From Acidipropionibacterium acidipropionici (GTDB lineage: Bacteria; Actinomycetota; Actinomycetes; Propionibacteriales; Propionibacteriaceae), in the NCBI RefSeq assembly GCF_001441165.1, contig NZ_CP013126.1:3315551-3379550 (forward strand): DNA of 64,000 bases, in the 5' to 3' direction. This document shows positions 25,739-34,545 of this stretch, piece after piece. Below the pieces are notes generated by a model that saw only the letters and a list, made by a program, of their open reading frames with translations, did no database searches and was not told the origin of the DNA. The position numbers and the translations under genes were made by a program. Position 1 is the first letter of the stretch. Every line of letters starts with the position of its first letter.

Positions 25739-27484
25739 ATGTCGACCGAAGTCACTCTCCCGGCACTCGGCGAATCAGTCACCGAGGGCACCGTGTCCCG
25801 CTGGCTCAAGTCCGTCGGAGACACCGTCGAGGCCGACGAGCCACTCCTCGAGGTGTCCACCGACAAGGTCGACACCGAGGTCCCCTCCCCCGTCTCCGGC
25901 ACCCTCCTGGAGATTCGCGTCAACGAGGACGACGACGCAGCCGTCGGCTCCGTCCTGGCCGTCATCGGCGACCCCGCCGACGCCCCCGCCCCCGCAGCCC
26001 CCGAGCCGGCACCGGCCCCGGCAGCTCCCCCCGCACCCGCACCGACCCCGGCTCCCGCACCCGCACCGACCCCGGCTCCCGCACCGGCAGCACCCGCCCC
26101 CGCAGCGCCGCCTTCGGCGGGCGCCAAGGGCACCGAGGTGACGCTGCCGGCACTCGGCGAATCAGTCACCGAGGGCACCGTGTCCCGCTGGCTCAAGTCC
26201 GTCGGAGACACCGTCGAGGCCGACGAGCCACTCCTCGAGGTGTCCACCGACAAGGTCGACACCGAGGTCCCCTCCCCCGTCTCCGGCACCCTCCTGGAGA
26301 TTCGCGTCAACGAGGACGACGACGCAGCCGTCGGCTCCGTCCTGGCCGTCATCGGCGACCCCGCCCCCGCAGCCCCCGAGCCGGCACCGGCCCCGGCAGC
26401 TCCCCCCGCACCCGCACCGACCCCGGCTCCCGCACCGGCAGCACCCGCCCCCGCAGCGCCGGCGGCTCCTGCTCCCGCGGCGCCCCCGTCGGCGGGCGCC
26501 AATGAGGTGGCTCCCCGGGCGACCAGCCCCTCGGCCGATGTCTACGTCACCCCGCTGGTGCGCAAGCTCGCCAAGGAGAACGGCGTCGACCTGTCCACCC
26601 TCACCGGCACCGGCGTCGGAGGCCGTATCCGCAAGCAGGACGTGCTGGCCGCCGCCGAGAAGGCCAAGGCCCCCGCACCGGCCCCTGCCGCACCTGCAGC
26701 CCCCGCCGCGCCGGCCGCCGGGTCGGCGAAGGCCGCGGCCCAGGCTGTGTCGGCGGAGGCCGACGCGCTGCGCGGCACCACCGAGAAGATGAGCCGGCTT
26801 CGCAAGGTGATCGCCTCGCGGATGGTGGAGTCGCTGCACATCTCGGCCCAGCTCACCGCGACCGTCGAGGTCGACATGACCGCGATCTCGCGTATCCGCA
26901 GGGCGGAGAAGGCGGCCTTCAAGGCCCGGGAGGGCGTTGGGCTGTCCTACCTGCCCTTCATCACCAAGGCCATCGTCGAGGCGCTCAAGCAGAACCCGAA
27001 GTTCAACGCCCGGATCGACACCGAGGCCGGGACCATCACCTACGGGGCCACCGAGAACGTCGGGATCGCTGTCGACACACCCCGCGGCTTGGTCGTGCCG
27101 GTGATCAAGAACGCCGGAGACCTGAACATCGCCGGCCTCGCCCACCAGATCGGCGATCTGGCGGCCAGGACCCGCGACAACAAGGTGACTCCCGATGAGC
27201 TGTCCGGCGGCACCTTCACGATCACCAACTACGGGTCGGCCGGGGCGCTGTTCGACACCCCGATCGTCAACCAGCCCGAGGTCGCGATCCTCGGTACCGG
27301 CGCCCTGGTGAAGCGGCCGGTCGTGGTCACCAACGAGTTCGGCGAGGACACCATCGCGATCCGCGACATGATGTACCTGTCGCTGAGCTACGACCACCGC
27401 CTCATCGACGGCGCCGTCGCGGCCCGATTCCTCACCGGCGTCAAGAACCGGCTCGAGGAGGGCGACTTCTCCGGCGAGTTCTGA
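25739..27484 (+). CDS. sucB: Dihydrolipoamide succinyl/acyltransferase (E2), two lipoyl domains
   Basis: A 581-aa E2 core enzyme of a 2-oxo acid dehydrogenase. Two lipoyl domains carry lipoylation lysines in STDKVDTEV at about K43 and K172, separated by Ala/Pro linkers. A peripheral-subunit-binding domain follows at about 268-305 ([17 protein letters not shown]). The acyltransferase domain ends with [11 protein letters not shown], containing the catalytic His and Asp. AAAGGAG precedes the ATG. lipB follows directly, so the client protein and the lipoylation enzymes are grouped. Whether it serves 2-oxoglutarate or pyruvate dehydrogenase is not decidable from sequence; the actinobacterial homologue (Rv2215) is usually called DlaT/SucB. 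Confidence 0.95.
   Translation: MSTEVTLPALGESVTEGTVSRWLKSVGDTVEADEPLLEVSTDKVDTEVPSPVSGTLLEIRVNEDDDAAVGSVLAVIGDPADAPAPAAPEPAPAPAAPPAPAPTPAPAPAPTPAPAPAAPAPAAPPSAGAKGTEVTLPALGESVTEGTVSRWLKSVGDTVEADEPLLEVSTDKVDTEVPSPVSGTLLEIRVNEDDDAAVGSVLAVIGDPAPAAPEPAPAPAAPPAPAPTPAPAPAAPAPAAPAAPAPAAPPSAGANEVAPRATSPSADVYVTPLVRKLAKENGVDLSTLTGTGVGGRIRKQDVLAAAEKAKAPAPAPAAPAAPAAPAAGSAKAAAQAVSAEADALRGTTEKMSRLRKVIASRMVESLHISAQLTATVEVDMTAISRIRRAEKAAFKAREGVGLSYLPFITKAIVEALKQNPKFNARIDTEAGTITYGATENVGIAVDTPRGLVVPVIKNAGDLNIAGLAHQIGDLAARTRDNKVTPDELSGGTFTITNYGSAGALFDTPIVNQPEVAILGTGALVKRPVVVTNEFGEDTIAIRDMMYLSLSYDHRLIDGAVAARFLTGVKNRLEEGDFSGEF
25760..25978 (+). repeat. Lipoyl-domain direct repeat, copy 1
   Basis: A 219-bp segment of sucB that reads identical, base for base by eye, to 26147-26365 (offset 387 bp, 129 codons). 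Identity at third codon positions implies recent duplication or gene conversion. Confidence 0.85.
26147..26365 (+). repeat. Lipoyl-domain direct repeat, copy 2
   Basis: Second copy of the 219-bp sucB segment. The repeated similarity continues into the Ala/Pro linker, which contains shorter repeats of the ccggctcccgcacc type. Confidence 0.85.
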
Positions 27485-27509
27485 CCGTCGCCGATGAGCC
27501 ACCATCCGT

Positions 27510-27544
27510 CCGAGGGCCCCGCCGATCACCGGCGGGGCCCTCGG
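27510..27544. terminator. Terminator after sucB
   Basis: A 15-bp perfect stem (27510-27524 with 27530-27544) and atcac loop, 26 bp after the sucB stop and 33 bp before lipB. lipB may therefore rely on read-through or its own promoter. Confidence 0.7.
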
Positions 27545-27576
27545 CCTGTCGTCACCCCCTCGGCGGAGGACCTATC

Positions 27577-28437
27577 GTGAAGTCCGTGAGCGTGCAGGAA
27601 ACCCGGGCCGGCCTCGGCCCGACATCATCGGCAACCCCCCAGCCCGTCACCCCGACGGCCTCGGACGGGCAGCGCCCCAGAGGCTGGGTCGATCACCCGG
27701 CGGGCATCGAGTTCGAGTACCTGGGCATCGCCGACACCCCTCCCGTGCGCACCGAGTACCGCCGGTGCTGGGACCACCAGCGCCGGATCCACGCCCGGGT
27801 GTCCGCCCACGAGATCCCCGACACGGTCATCTACGTCGAGCACGACCCGGTGTACACGGCCGGACGGCGCACCCATCCGGAGGCCTACCCCTTCGACGGC
27901 ACGCCTGTGGTGCCGGTGGATCGCGGCGGCGAGATCACCTGGCACGGCCCGGGACAGCTGGTCGGCTACCCCATCGTCTTCCTCCAGCGCGGCATCGGCG
28001 TCGTCGACTACGTCCGCCGGGTCGAGGAGGCCATCATCCGGCTGCTCGCCGGCTACGGACTGCGGTGCGGGCGGGTGCCCGGCCGCACCGGCGTCTGGTT
28101 CCCCTCCGACGGGCACGGGCCCGAACGCAAGATCTGCGCCATCGGGATCCGCGTCTCCCGTCAGACCGCGCTCCACGGGTTCGCCCTCAACGTCGACCCC
28201 GACACCGCAGGGTTCGACAACATCATCCCCTGCGGGATCTCCGATGCCGACGTCACCACCATGGCACGCGAGCTCCGTCGGGTCCACGGGCCCGACGCGC
28301 CGATCCCCTCCCTGGTGGAGGTCGGGCGTCGCCTGGAACCCGTCCTCACCGAGCTGCTGGGTTTCGGGCCCTACACGATGAGCCCGGACATCCCGCGCCG
28401 CAAGCATCCCACCTTCCTGCATCCGCTCGGCGACTGA
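27577..28437 (+). CDS. lipB: Octanoyltransferase
   Basis: A 286-aa enzyme that moves the octanoyl group from acyl carrier protein to lipoyl domains, the first step of lipoate assembly. The motifs RGGEITWHGPGQLVGYPI, RKICAIGIRVSR (catalytic Lys) and the catalytic Cys in NIIPCGI are all present. GGAGGA precedes the GTG start. An N-terminal extension of about 45 low-complexity residues makes it longer than usual (about 230). It lies between the client E2 gene and, about 4 kb on, lipA. Confidence 0.95.
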   Translation: MKSVSVQETRAGLGPTSSATPQPVTPTASDGQRPRGWVDHPAGIEFEYLGIADTPPVRTEYRRCWDHQRRIHARVSAHEIPDTVIYVEHDPVYTAGRRTHPEAYPFDGTPVVPVDRGGEITWHGPGQLVGYPIVFLQRGIGVVDYVRRVEEAIIRLLAGYGLRCGRVPGRTGVWFPSDGHGPERKICAIGIRVSRQTALHGFALNVDPDTAGFDNIIPCGISDADVTTMARELRRVHGPDAPIPSLVEVGRRLEPVLTELLGFGPYTMSPDIPRRKHPTFLHPLGD

Positions 28438-28470
28438 CAGCGCCACCGCACACCACATCAAGGAGACACC

Positions 28471-30474
28471 GTGGCTGAACGCCGGCCCGCTCCCCCGGGG
28501 CGCCCGTCGCCCGTCGCCACCGCCCTGAGCTGGGTGACGGTCCTGGCGATGGCGCTGTGCGCCGGTCTGATCGGGTGGCTGCGCCAGTCGGAGCCGAAGC
28601 TGCTGGGCCGGGCGACACCCGACCCTCTCACCGGCGTTCTGCACGCCCTGGTCGGCACCGCGGCCTGGCTGGGCCTGGTGATGACACTCTCCCGGTTGCT
28701 GGGGGCCACCGTGCTGGGCGGGGCCCGCGATGTCGGCGACCCCACCCGCAGCATCGGCCGCCCGACCTGGGCGATGAGCCAGATCTGGACGGTTGCGGCC
28801 CTTCTCATGGTGCCTCTGGAGGCGGCGGACTCCTCCGGGCTGTCACTGGCCCAGGTGCTCGGCGACATCTCCACCCACCTCACGAGCACCCCCTCGGTGA
28901 CGGCCTGGTTCGTGATGGCCGTGATCGGTCTCATCACCTCGCTGGTGAGCCTGCTCACCCGGACCATGGGCGCCCTGCTCCTCCTCGCGGTCGCCGTGAC
29001 CGGCTCGGCGGTGCCCGTGGTGGTCACCGGGTCGGTGTCGGTCGGGCTGAACCACGACTTCTCCACCGACGCCGGCGCCGTGTCCATGATCGCCCTGGTG
29101 CTCGCCGCGGCCGTCACCGTCGCGAGGGCTCTCCCAGCAGATCACTCCCGTCCCGAGGCCGTCGCCGGGCGGACACGCGGCCCGGTGACGGTCTGTCTGG
29201 CGGTCGCCCTGGCGGGCCAGCTGGTGGTCTGGTGGCAGGGCCTGGCCGGGGTCAGCCCGTTGAGCACCCGCTGGGGGGTGGCCCGGCTGGTGCTGCTCCT
29301 CGCCCTGGCGCTCTGGTTGGCGGCTCGCGTCGTCGGAAGGCGGGGGCTGCTGATCGTCGAGGTGGTGTGCGCGGCGGTGGCCATCACCGTCACCGGCGCC
29401 TCGGGCCAGCTCGTCCCTCCCCGCTACCTGGTGCCCCAGACGCCGGTGGTCAACTATCTGGGATATCCGCTTCCGCCCAGGCCCACCGTGGCCTCCCTGA
29501 TGCTTCCCGGCCGGCCGAACCTCCTCATGCTGGTGCTGGCCGTCGCCGGCGTCGCCGGCTATCTGCTCGCCGTCCGGCGGATCCGCCGCGGCGGTCTGCC
29601 CTGGCAGGCCGGACGCACCATCGCCTGGATCATCGGCTGGTTCATCGTGGCCTATCTGGCCTCTGCGGGCCTGTGGTCGGCCTCGTCGATCATATTCAGC
29701 TGGCACATGCTCGTCCACATGCTGTTCAACATGCTCGTCCCGGCGCTGCTGGTGATGGGTGCCCCGATCACCCTGCTGAGGCAGGTGCTCGACTCGGGCC
29801 GCGACGAGCTGATGAATCCTCGCGCCGTCCTCGACAGCCTGCTGAACTGGGGCCCGATGAAGATCCTGTTCGGCCCCTTCATCGGATGGGCGGTCTTCGT
29901 CGCCAGCTTCTACGTCGTCTACTTCACCCCCGTCTTCGGCTGGCTGATGCGCTACCACTGGGGCCACCAGTGGATGCTCCTCCACTTCATGGCGGCCGGT
30001 CTGCTGCTCTTCGAGTTCGTCATCGGGCTCGACGAGCTGCCGTCCTCCCTGCCTCACATCGGGCGCCTCGGCTTCGTCATCACGGCGATGCCTTTCCACT
30101 CCTTCTTCGCCGTCATCACGATGGGCGCCCACCAGATCATCGGGCGCGACTACTACCTCACCCTGGCCGTGCCGTGGATCCATGACCTGGCGGCCAATCA
30201 GAATCTCGGCGGGCAGATCACCTGGGCCACCGGCGAGCCGCCGATGGCTGTGGTGCTGCTGGCCCTGTGCGTCCAGTGGTTCCTCTCCGACCGGCGCGAC
30301 CAGCGCCGCCTGGACAAGGCCGAGGACGAGGGCCTGGAGGACTCCCTGGCCGCCTACAACGAGATGCTGGCCCGGATGGCCGGTCAGGACGCCGTGGCCG
30401 AGGCGGAGGACGCCGCCCGCGCCCACCGGGACCGGTCCGGCTCCGAGCCCGAGGACGGGGCCCCGAGGCCATGA
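28471..30474 (+). CDS. Copper resistance CopD / CtaG cytochrome oxidase assembly fusion
   Basis: A 667-aa polytopic membrane protein with some 14 hydrophobic helices. The N-terminal half (to about 330) looks like a CopD copper-transport domain. The C-terminal half is a caa3_CtaG-type domain with SWHMLVHMLFNMLVPALLVM, the LMRYHWGHQWMLLHFM histidine and methionine cluster and FHSFFAVITMGAHQI. The actinobacterial fusion is thought to deliver copper to the oxidase. AAGGAG precedes the GTG. The stop overlaps the copA start by 4 bp, coupling copper insertion with copper export. Confidence 0.88.
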   Translation: MAERRPAPPGRPSPVATALSWVTVLAMALCAGLIGWLRQSEPKLLGRATPDPLTGVLHALVGTAAWLGLVMTLSRLLGATVLGGARDVGDPTRSIGRPTWAMSQIWTVAALLMVPLEAADSSGLSLAQVLGDISTHLTSTPSVTAWFVMAVIGLITSLVSLLTRTMGALLLLAVAVTGSAVPVVVTGSVSVGLNHDFSTDAGAVSMIALVLAAAVTVARALPADHSRPEAVAGRTRGPVTVCLAVALAGQLVVWWQGLAGVSPLSTRWGVARLVLLLALALWLAARVVGRRGLLIVEVVCAAVAITVTGASGQLVPPRYLVPQTPVVNYLGYPLPPRPTVASLMLPGRPNLLMLVLAVAGVAGYLLAVRRIRRGGLPWQAGRTIAWIIGWFIVAYLASAGLWSASSIIFSWHMLVHMLFNMLVPALLVMGAPITLLRQVLDSGRDELMNPRAVLDSLLNWGPMKILFGPFIGWAVFVASFYVVYFTPVFGWLMRYHWGHQWMLLHFMAAGLLLFEFVIGLDELPSSLPHIGRLGFVITAMPFHSFFAVITMGAHQIIGRDYYLTLAVPWIHDLAANQNLGGQITWATGEPPMAVVLLALCVQWFLSDRRDQRRLDKAEDEGLEDSLAAYNEMLARMAGQDAVAEAEDAARAHRDRSGSEPEDGAPRP

Positions 30475-32672
30475 CCGGGGACACCGGCTCGGCCGTGGCC
30501 CTGCAGATCAGCGGCATGACCTGCTCGGCCTGCGCCACCCAGATCGAGAAGCGGCTGTCGAGCCTCGACGGGGTCACCGCCACCGTCAACTACGCCACCG
30601 AGCGGGCGACGGTGACCGGGATGACCAGCTCCGAGGCCATCGACGCCGTCCGCAGGACCGGCTACTCGGCCGCCCGGGCGGGCGACGTCGACCCGGCCGC
30701 GCTGGCCGCCTCCCGGATCACGGGCCTGCGGCGTCGCCTCATCGTGGCGACCCTGCTCACCCTCCCGCTGATGGACGTCGGCCTGGTCCTGGCGCTGGCA
30801 CCCGGGCTGCGCTTCCCCGGATGGGACTGGATGCTGGTGATCCTGGCGCTGCCGGTCGTCGCCTGGTGCGCCTGGCCCTTCCATCGGGCCATGTGGGCCA
30901 ATCTGCGTCACGGCATCACCTCGATGGACACCCTGGTGTCCCTGGGGGTGCTGGCCTCCTTCGGCTGGACGGTCATCTCGATGCTCGTCGCCCCTGCCGA
31001 CGCCGAGGGCTACTGGCTGGGCTACGGCATCACCCCGGCCGGCGCCGACACCCTGTATCTGGATGTCGCCGCCGGGGTCACCTGCTTCCTGCTGGCCGGG
31101 CGCTATTTCGAGGCGAAGGCGAAACGGACCGCCCGGTCGGTCCTCGACGCCCTGGGCCAGCTCGCGGCGACCAGCGCCCGGCTGCTCGTCGACGGCGTCG
31201 AGACCACCGTCCCGGTCTCCCGGCTGCGGGAGGGCGACCTCTTCGTGGTCCTGGCCTCGGAGACCGTCCCCGCCGACGGGGCGGTGACGCAGGGCACCTC
31301 CAGCGTCGACTCGTCGATGATGACCGGCGAGCCGGTGCCGGTCGACGTGTCGGCCGGCGACCGCGTCACCGGGGGAACCGTGAATCTCACGGGGCGCATC
31401 GTGGTGCGCGCCACCGCGGTGGGCGAGGAATCCCAGCTGGCGCAGATGGCGGCCATGGCGGATCAGGCTCAGGCCCGCAAGGCCAACGTGTCCCGGCTCG
31501 TCGACAGGGTCGTCGGGGTCTTCGTGCCGGTGGTGCTGGGCATCGTCGTGGTCACCGTGGCGGGCTGGTGGATCGGCGGGGGCGGTCTGCGCTATGCCCT
31601 GTCGGCCGGGCTGTCGGTGCTCGTCATCGCCTGTCCCTGCGCCCTGGGGTTGGCGACGCCGACCGCCATGATGGTCGGCGTGGGCCGGGGCGGGCGTCTC
31701 GGGATCCTCATCAAGGGGCCCGACGCGCTGGAGGCCACCGGCCGGGTCGACACCGTCGTGCTGGACAAGACCGGCACGGTCACCACCGGACGGATGCGCG
31801 TCGTCGAGCGGACCTGCGTCGACGGTGCCGACATCGACCCCATCCACGGGCTGGCGGCGTCGCTGGAGTCGGCGTCCACCCACCCGATCGCGGCGGCCTT
31901 GGTCGAATCCTGCCCCGTCCCGGTACCCGCCTGCTCCGACGTGCGGACCGTCTCCGGCGGGGGCCTGAGGGGCACGGTGGAGGGCCGCGCGGTGGTCCTC
32001 GGCAGTCCCCGGTTCCTCGGCGACGAGGGCCTGTTGCTGCCGCCGGATCTGCTTCGGGCCGTCGAGGACGGCGCATCGGCGGCGATGACGCCGGTGGTGG
32101 TGGGGGTCGACGGCCAGGCGGCCGCCGTGCTCAGCCTGGCCGACACCATCCGACCCGAGGCACCCCAGGTGGTGGCCGAGCTGTCCCGGATGGGCCTGCG
32201 GACGGTTCTGCTCAGCGGCGACTCGCAGACCGCCGCCCGGAAGGTCGGGGATCGGCTGGGCTGCGACGAGGTGCTGGCCGAGGTGATGCCGGCCCACAAG
32301 GCCGAGGTGATCGAGGGCCTGCGCGCCGAGGGCCACCGGGTCGCGATGGTCGGCGACGGCATCAATGACGCCGCCGCCCTGGCGGCCGCCGATCTGGGGC
32401 TGGCGCTGGTCACCGGCACCGACATCGCGATGCGCAGCGCCGACATCATCTGCGTGCGCCACCACCTGGGCGTGGTGCCCGACGCCATCCGGCTGGCCAG
32501 GCGGACCCGGCGGATCATCCGCGGCAATCTCGTGTGGGCCTTCGCCTACAACATCGCCGCCATCCCGATCGCCGCGGCAGGGCTGCTGAACCCCCTCATC
32601 TCGGGGCTGGCGATGAGCCTGTCCAGCCTCCTGGTCGTCACCAACTCCCTGAGGCTCCGCAATTTCGAATAG
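30471..32672 (+). CDS. copA: Copper-translocating P1B-type ATPase
   Basis: A 733-aa heavy-metal ATPase. One N-terminal metal-binding domain carries GMTCSACA (C18, C21). The transmembrane metal site is CPC within VIACPCALGLATPTAM. The phosphorylation motif is VLDKTGTVTTG, and GDGINDAAALAAADLGLAL is the hinge. The CPC signature and HMA domain mark a Cu(I) exporter. The ATGA overlap with the CopD-CtaG gene suggests a shared role in copper homeostasis and oxidase metallation. A hairpin begins at the stop codon. Confidence 0.94.
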   Translation: MTGDTGSAVALQISGMTCSACATQIEKRLSSLDGVTATVNYATERATVTGMTSSEAIDAVRRTGYSAARAGDVDPAALAASRITGLRRRLIVATLLTLPLMDVGLVLALAPGLRFPGWDWMLVILALPVVAWCAWPFHRAMWANLRHGITSMDTLVSLGVLASFGWTVISMLVAPADAEGYWLGYGITPAGADTLYLDVAAGVTCFLLAGRYFEAKAKRTARSVLDALGQLAATSARLLVDGVETTVPVSRLREGDLFVVLASETVPADGAVTQGTSSVDSSMMTGEPVPVDVSAGDRVTGGTVNLTGRIVVRATAVGEESQLAQMAAMADQAQARKANVSRLVDRVVGVFVPVVLGIVVVTVAGWWIGGGGLRYALSAGLSVLVIACPCALGLATPTAMMVGVGRGGRLGILIKGPDALEATGRVDTVVLDKTGTVTTGRMRVVERTCVDGADIDPIHGLAASLESASTHPIAAALVESCPVPVPACSDVRTVSGGGLRGTVEGRAVVLGSPRFLGDEGLLLPPDLLRAVEDGASAAMTPVVVGVDGQAAAVLSLADTIRPEAPQVVAELSRMGLRTVLLSGDSQTAARKVGDRLGCDEVLAEVMPAHKAEVIEGLRAEGHRVAMVGDGINDAAALAAADLGLALVTGTDIAMRSADIICVRHHLGVVPDAIRLARRTRRIIRGNLVWAFAYNIAAIPIAAAGLLNPLISGLAMSLSSLLVVTNSLRLRNFE

Positions 32673-32693
32673 AAGGGGGGACGACCCCCCTTC
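32672..32693. terminator. GAAGGGGGG hairpin at the copA stop
   Basis: A 9-bp perfect stem (32672-32680 with 32685-32693), loop acga, followed by GCTCGCG. It matches the layout of the 18.24-kb hairpin and probably terminates copA. Confidence 0.6.
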
Positions 32694-32700
32694 GCTCGCG

Positions 32701-32722
32701 CAGGGGGAGTCGACTCCCCCTG
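32701..32722. promoter_or_regulatory. Perfect 22-bp palindrome upstream of lipA
   Basis: A continuous 22-bp palindrome with GTCGAC at its centre ends at the edge of a GTTAAT box (32722-32727). That box is 8 nt before the lipA GTG. Its place over the promoter spacer suits an operator; it could also be the second half of a tandem terminator for copA. Confidence 0.5.
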
Positions 32723-32735
32723 TTAATGTGGCACC

Positions 32736-33725
32736 GTGAGTGTCGAAGCTGACGGAAGGCGCCTGCTGCGCGTCGAGGTTAAGAACGCACAGACCCCGAT
32801 CGAGAACAAGCCGAAATGGATCCGCACCACGGCGACCATGGGCCCCGAGTATCGGGACATGCGCCGGCGGATGAAGGACACCGACCTGCACACCGTGTGC
32901 CAAGAGGCCGGATGCCCCAACATCTTCGAGTGCTGGGAGGACCGCGAGGCCACCTTCCTCATCGGCGGCGACAAATGCACCCGCCGCTGCGACTTCTGCC
33001 AGATCGCCTCCGCCAAGCCCGACGGCTACGACACCGACGAGCCGCGCCGGGTCGCCGCCTCCGTGCATCAGATGGGGCTGCGCTACGCCACGGTCACCAG
33101 CGTCTGCCGCGACGACCTCGTCGACGAGGGCGCCTGGCTGTGCGCGGAGACCATCCGGCAGATCCACGACGTCAATCCCGGCGTCGGCGTCGAGATGCTC
33201 GCCCAGGACTTCTCCGGCCGCCCCGAACTGCTCGACCAGGTCTTCGAGGCCGGTCCGGAGGTCTTCGGCCACAATCTGGAGACCGTGCCCCGCATCTTCA
33301 AGCGGATCCGCCCCGGATTCCGCTACGACCGCTCCCTGGAGGTGCTTCAGCGGGCCCACGACCACGGCATGGTCACCAAGTCCAACCTCATCCTGGGGAT
33401 GGGCGAGACCCGTGAGGAGGTGTCCGAGGCCATGCAGGCCCTCCACGACGCCGACACGGATCTACTCACCATCACCCAGTACCTGCGTCCGAACGCCCAT
33501 CTCCACCCGATCGACCGCTGGGTCACCCCGCAGGAGTTCGACGAGCTGGCAGAGGAGGCCGAGGAGATCGGCTTCGTCGGAGTGATGAGCGGCCCCCTGG
33601 TGCGCTCCTCCTACCGGGCCGGTCGGCTCTACCGGCAGGCGATGGAGGCCCGTGGGCAGACCCCGGTGACCATCGTCACGGGCTATCGCGACGGGCAGCG
33701 CCCGGCACCCTTCGCGGCACGGTAG
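32736..33725 (+). CDS. lipA: Lipoyl synthase
   Basis: A 329-aa radical SAM enzyme that inserts two sulfurs into octanoyl groups on lipoyl domains. The auxiliary cluster ligands are [12 protein letters not shown], and the radical SAM cluster is CTRRCDFC. The C-terminal RSSYRAG motif, whose Ser binds the auxiliary cluster, is present. The GTG start has no Shine-Dalgarno sequence, but a GTTAAT box lies 8 nt upstream, suggesting a leaderless message. It completes the sucB-lipB-lipA lipoate set. Confidence 0.96.
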   Translation: MSVEADGRRLLRVEVKNAQTPIENKPKWIRTTATMGPEYRDMRRRMKDTDLHTVCQEAGCPNIFECWEDREATFLIGGDKCTRRCDFCQIASAKPDGYDTDEPRRVAASVHQMGLRYATVTSVCRDDLVDEGAWLCAETIRQIHDVNPGVGVEMLAQDFSGRPELLDQVFEAGPEVFGHNLETVPRIFKRIRPGFRYDRSLEVLQRAHDHGMVTKSNLILGMGETREEVSEAMQALHDADTDLLTITQYLRPNAHLHPIDRWVTPQEFDELAEEAEEIGFVGVMSGPLVRSSYRAGRLYRQAMEARGQTPVTIVTGYRDGQRPAPFAAR

Positions 33726-33774
33726 TATAAGGGGTCGCCCACGTCCGCACGCTGAATCATCACTGGAGCCGTCC

Positions 33775-34542
33775 ATGCCCAAGAGCCAGGCCGCCAAGGA
33801 GCTTGCAGCCAAGCAGAAGGCCGAGGCCAAGGCTGCCAAGGAGCGCCGCAAGAATTCCGACAACCCCAAGGACTGGGGCACCTGGAAGCAGCTCGTCGAG
33901 ACCTTCAAGATGACCCGCAAGGCCGACCCTGCGGTCACCTGGTGGGTCCTCGGGGCCGTTCTCATCCCGATCGTCGTCTTCGTGGTGCTCGGCATCATCA
34001 TCACGCCGTGGTGGATGTGGCTGGTCGTCGGCATCTTCGCCGGTGCCGCCTGCGGCATGTGGATCTTCAGTCGTCGGGCCCGCAAGGCCATGTACACGCG
34101 TTTCAAGGGCCAGCCCGGGTCCGCCGAGGTGGCGCTGTCCCAGCTCGACAAGAAGAAGTGGACGACGACCCCCGCCGTCGCGGTCTCCCGCCAGCAGGAC
34201 GTCGTCCACCGTGCACTGGGTCCCGGCGGCCTCATCCTCGTCGGCGAGGGCCACGGGAACGGGCTGCGCAAGCTCATGGCGGAGGAGAAGCACCGTCATG
34301 AGCAGGTCGCCTACGGGGTTCCCGTCATCACCATGATCATGGGCGAGGGCAAGGACCAGATTCCCCTCGAGCAGCTCGACAAGAAGATCAAGAAGTTGCC
34401 GAAGACCCTCGACGACGCCAGGGTCAACGAGGTCAGGTCGCGCCTCAAGGCCCTCGACGCGATGCGTCCGCGGCTCCCGATCCCCAAGGGTCCGATGCCG
34501 ACCTCGATGAAGGGTTCCCGCAACGCGATGCGGGGTCGCTGA
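33775..34542 (+). CDS. DUF4191 family membrane protein
   Basis: A 255-aa protein of the actinobacterial DUF4191 family. A Lys/Ala-rich charged N-terminus (1-40) is followed by two transmembrane helices (about 56-75 and 80-98). A soluble domain of about 150 residues includes DVVHRALGPGGLILVGEG and a basic C-terminus. The ATG at 33775 fits, and an AT-rich TAGTAT/TATAAG stretch at about 33722-33732 could be its promoter. The function is unknown. The family sits directly after lipA in many actinobacteria (Rv2219, from memory), so a link with lipoate or membrane metabolism is possible. Confidence 0.87.
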   Translation: MPKSQAAKELAAKQKAEAKAAKERRKNSDNPKDWGTWKQLVETFKMTRKADPAVTWWVLGAVLIPIVVFVVLGIIITPWWMWLVVGIFAGAACGMWIFSRRARKAMYTRFKGQPGSAEVALSQLDKKKWTTTPAVAVSRQQDVVHRALGPGGLILVGEGHGNGLRKLMAEEKHRHEQVAYGVPVITMIMGEGKDQIPLEQLDKKIKKLPKTLDDARVNEVRSRLKALDAMRPRLPIPKGPMPTSMKGSRNAMRGR

Positions 34543-34545
34543 TCG

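Noticed and set aside
26041-26110. Linker repeats in sucB as a minisatellite or regulatory repeat
   Set aside because: They encode the Ala/Pro-rich interdomain linkers expected in E2 proteins.
30384-33446. 1020-codon open frame on the minus strand across copA and lipA
   Set aside because: It spans two well-supported genes on the other strand and reads as Asp/His/Gly-rich filler.
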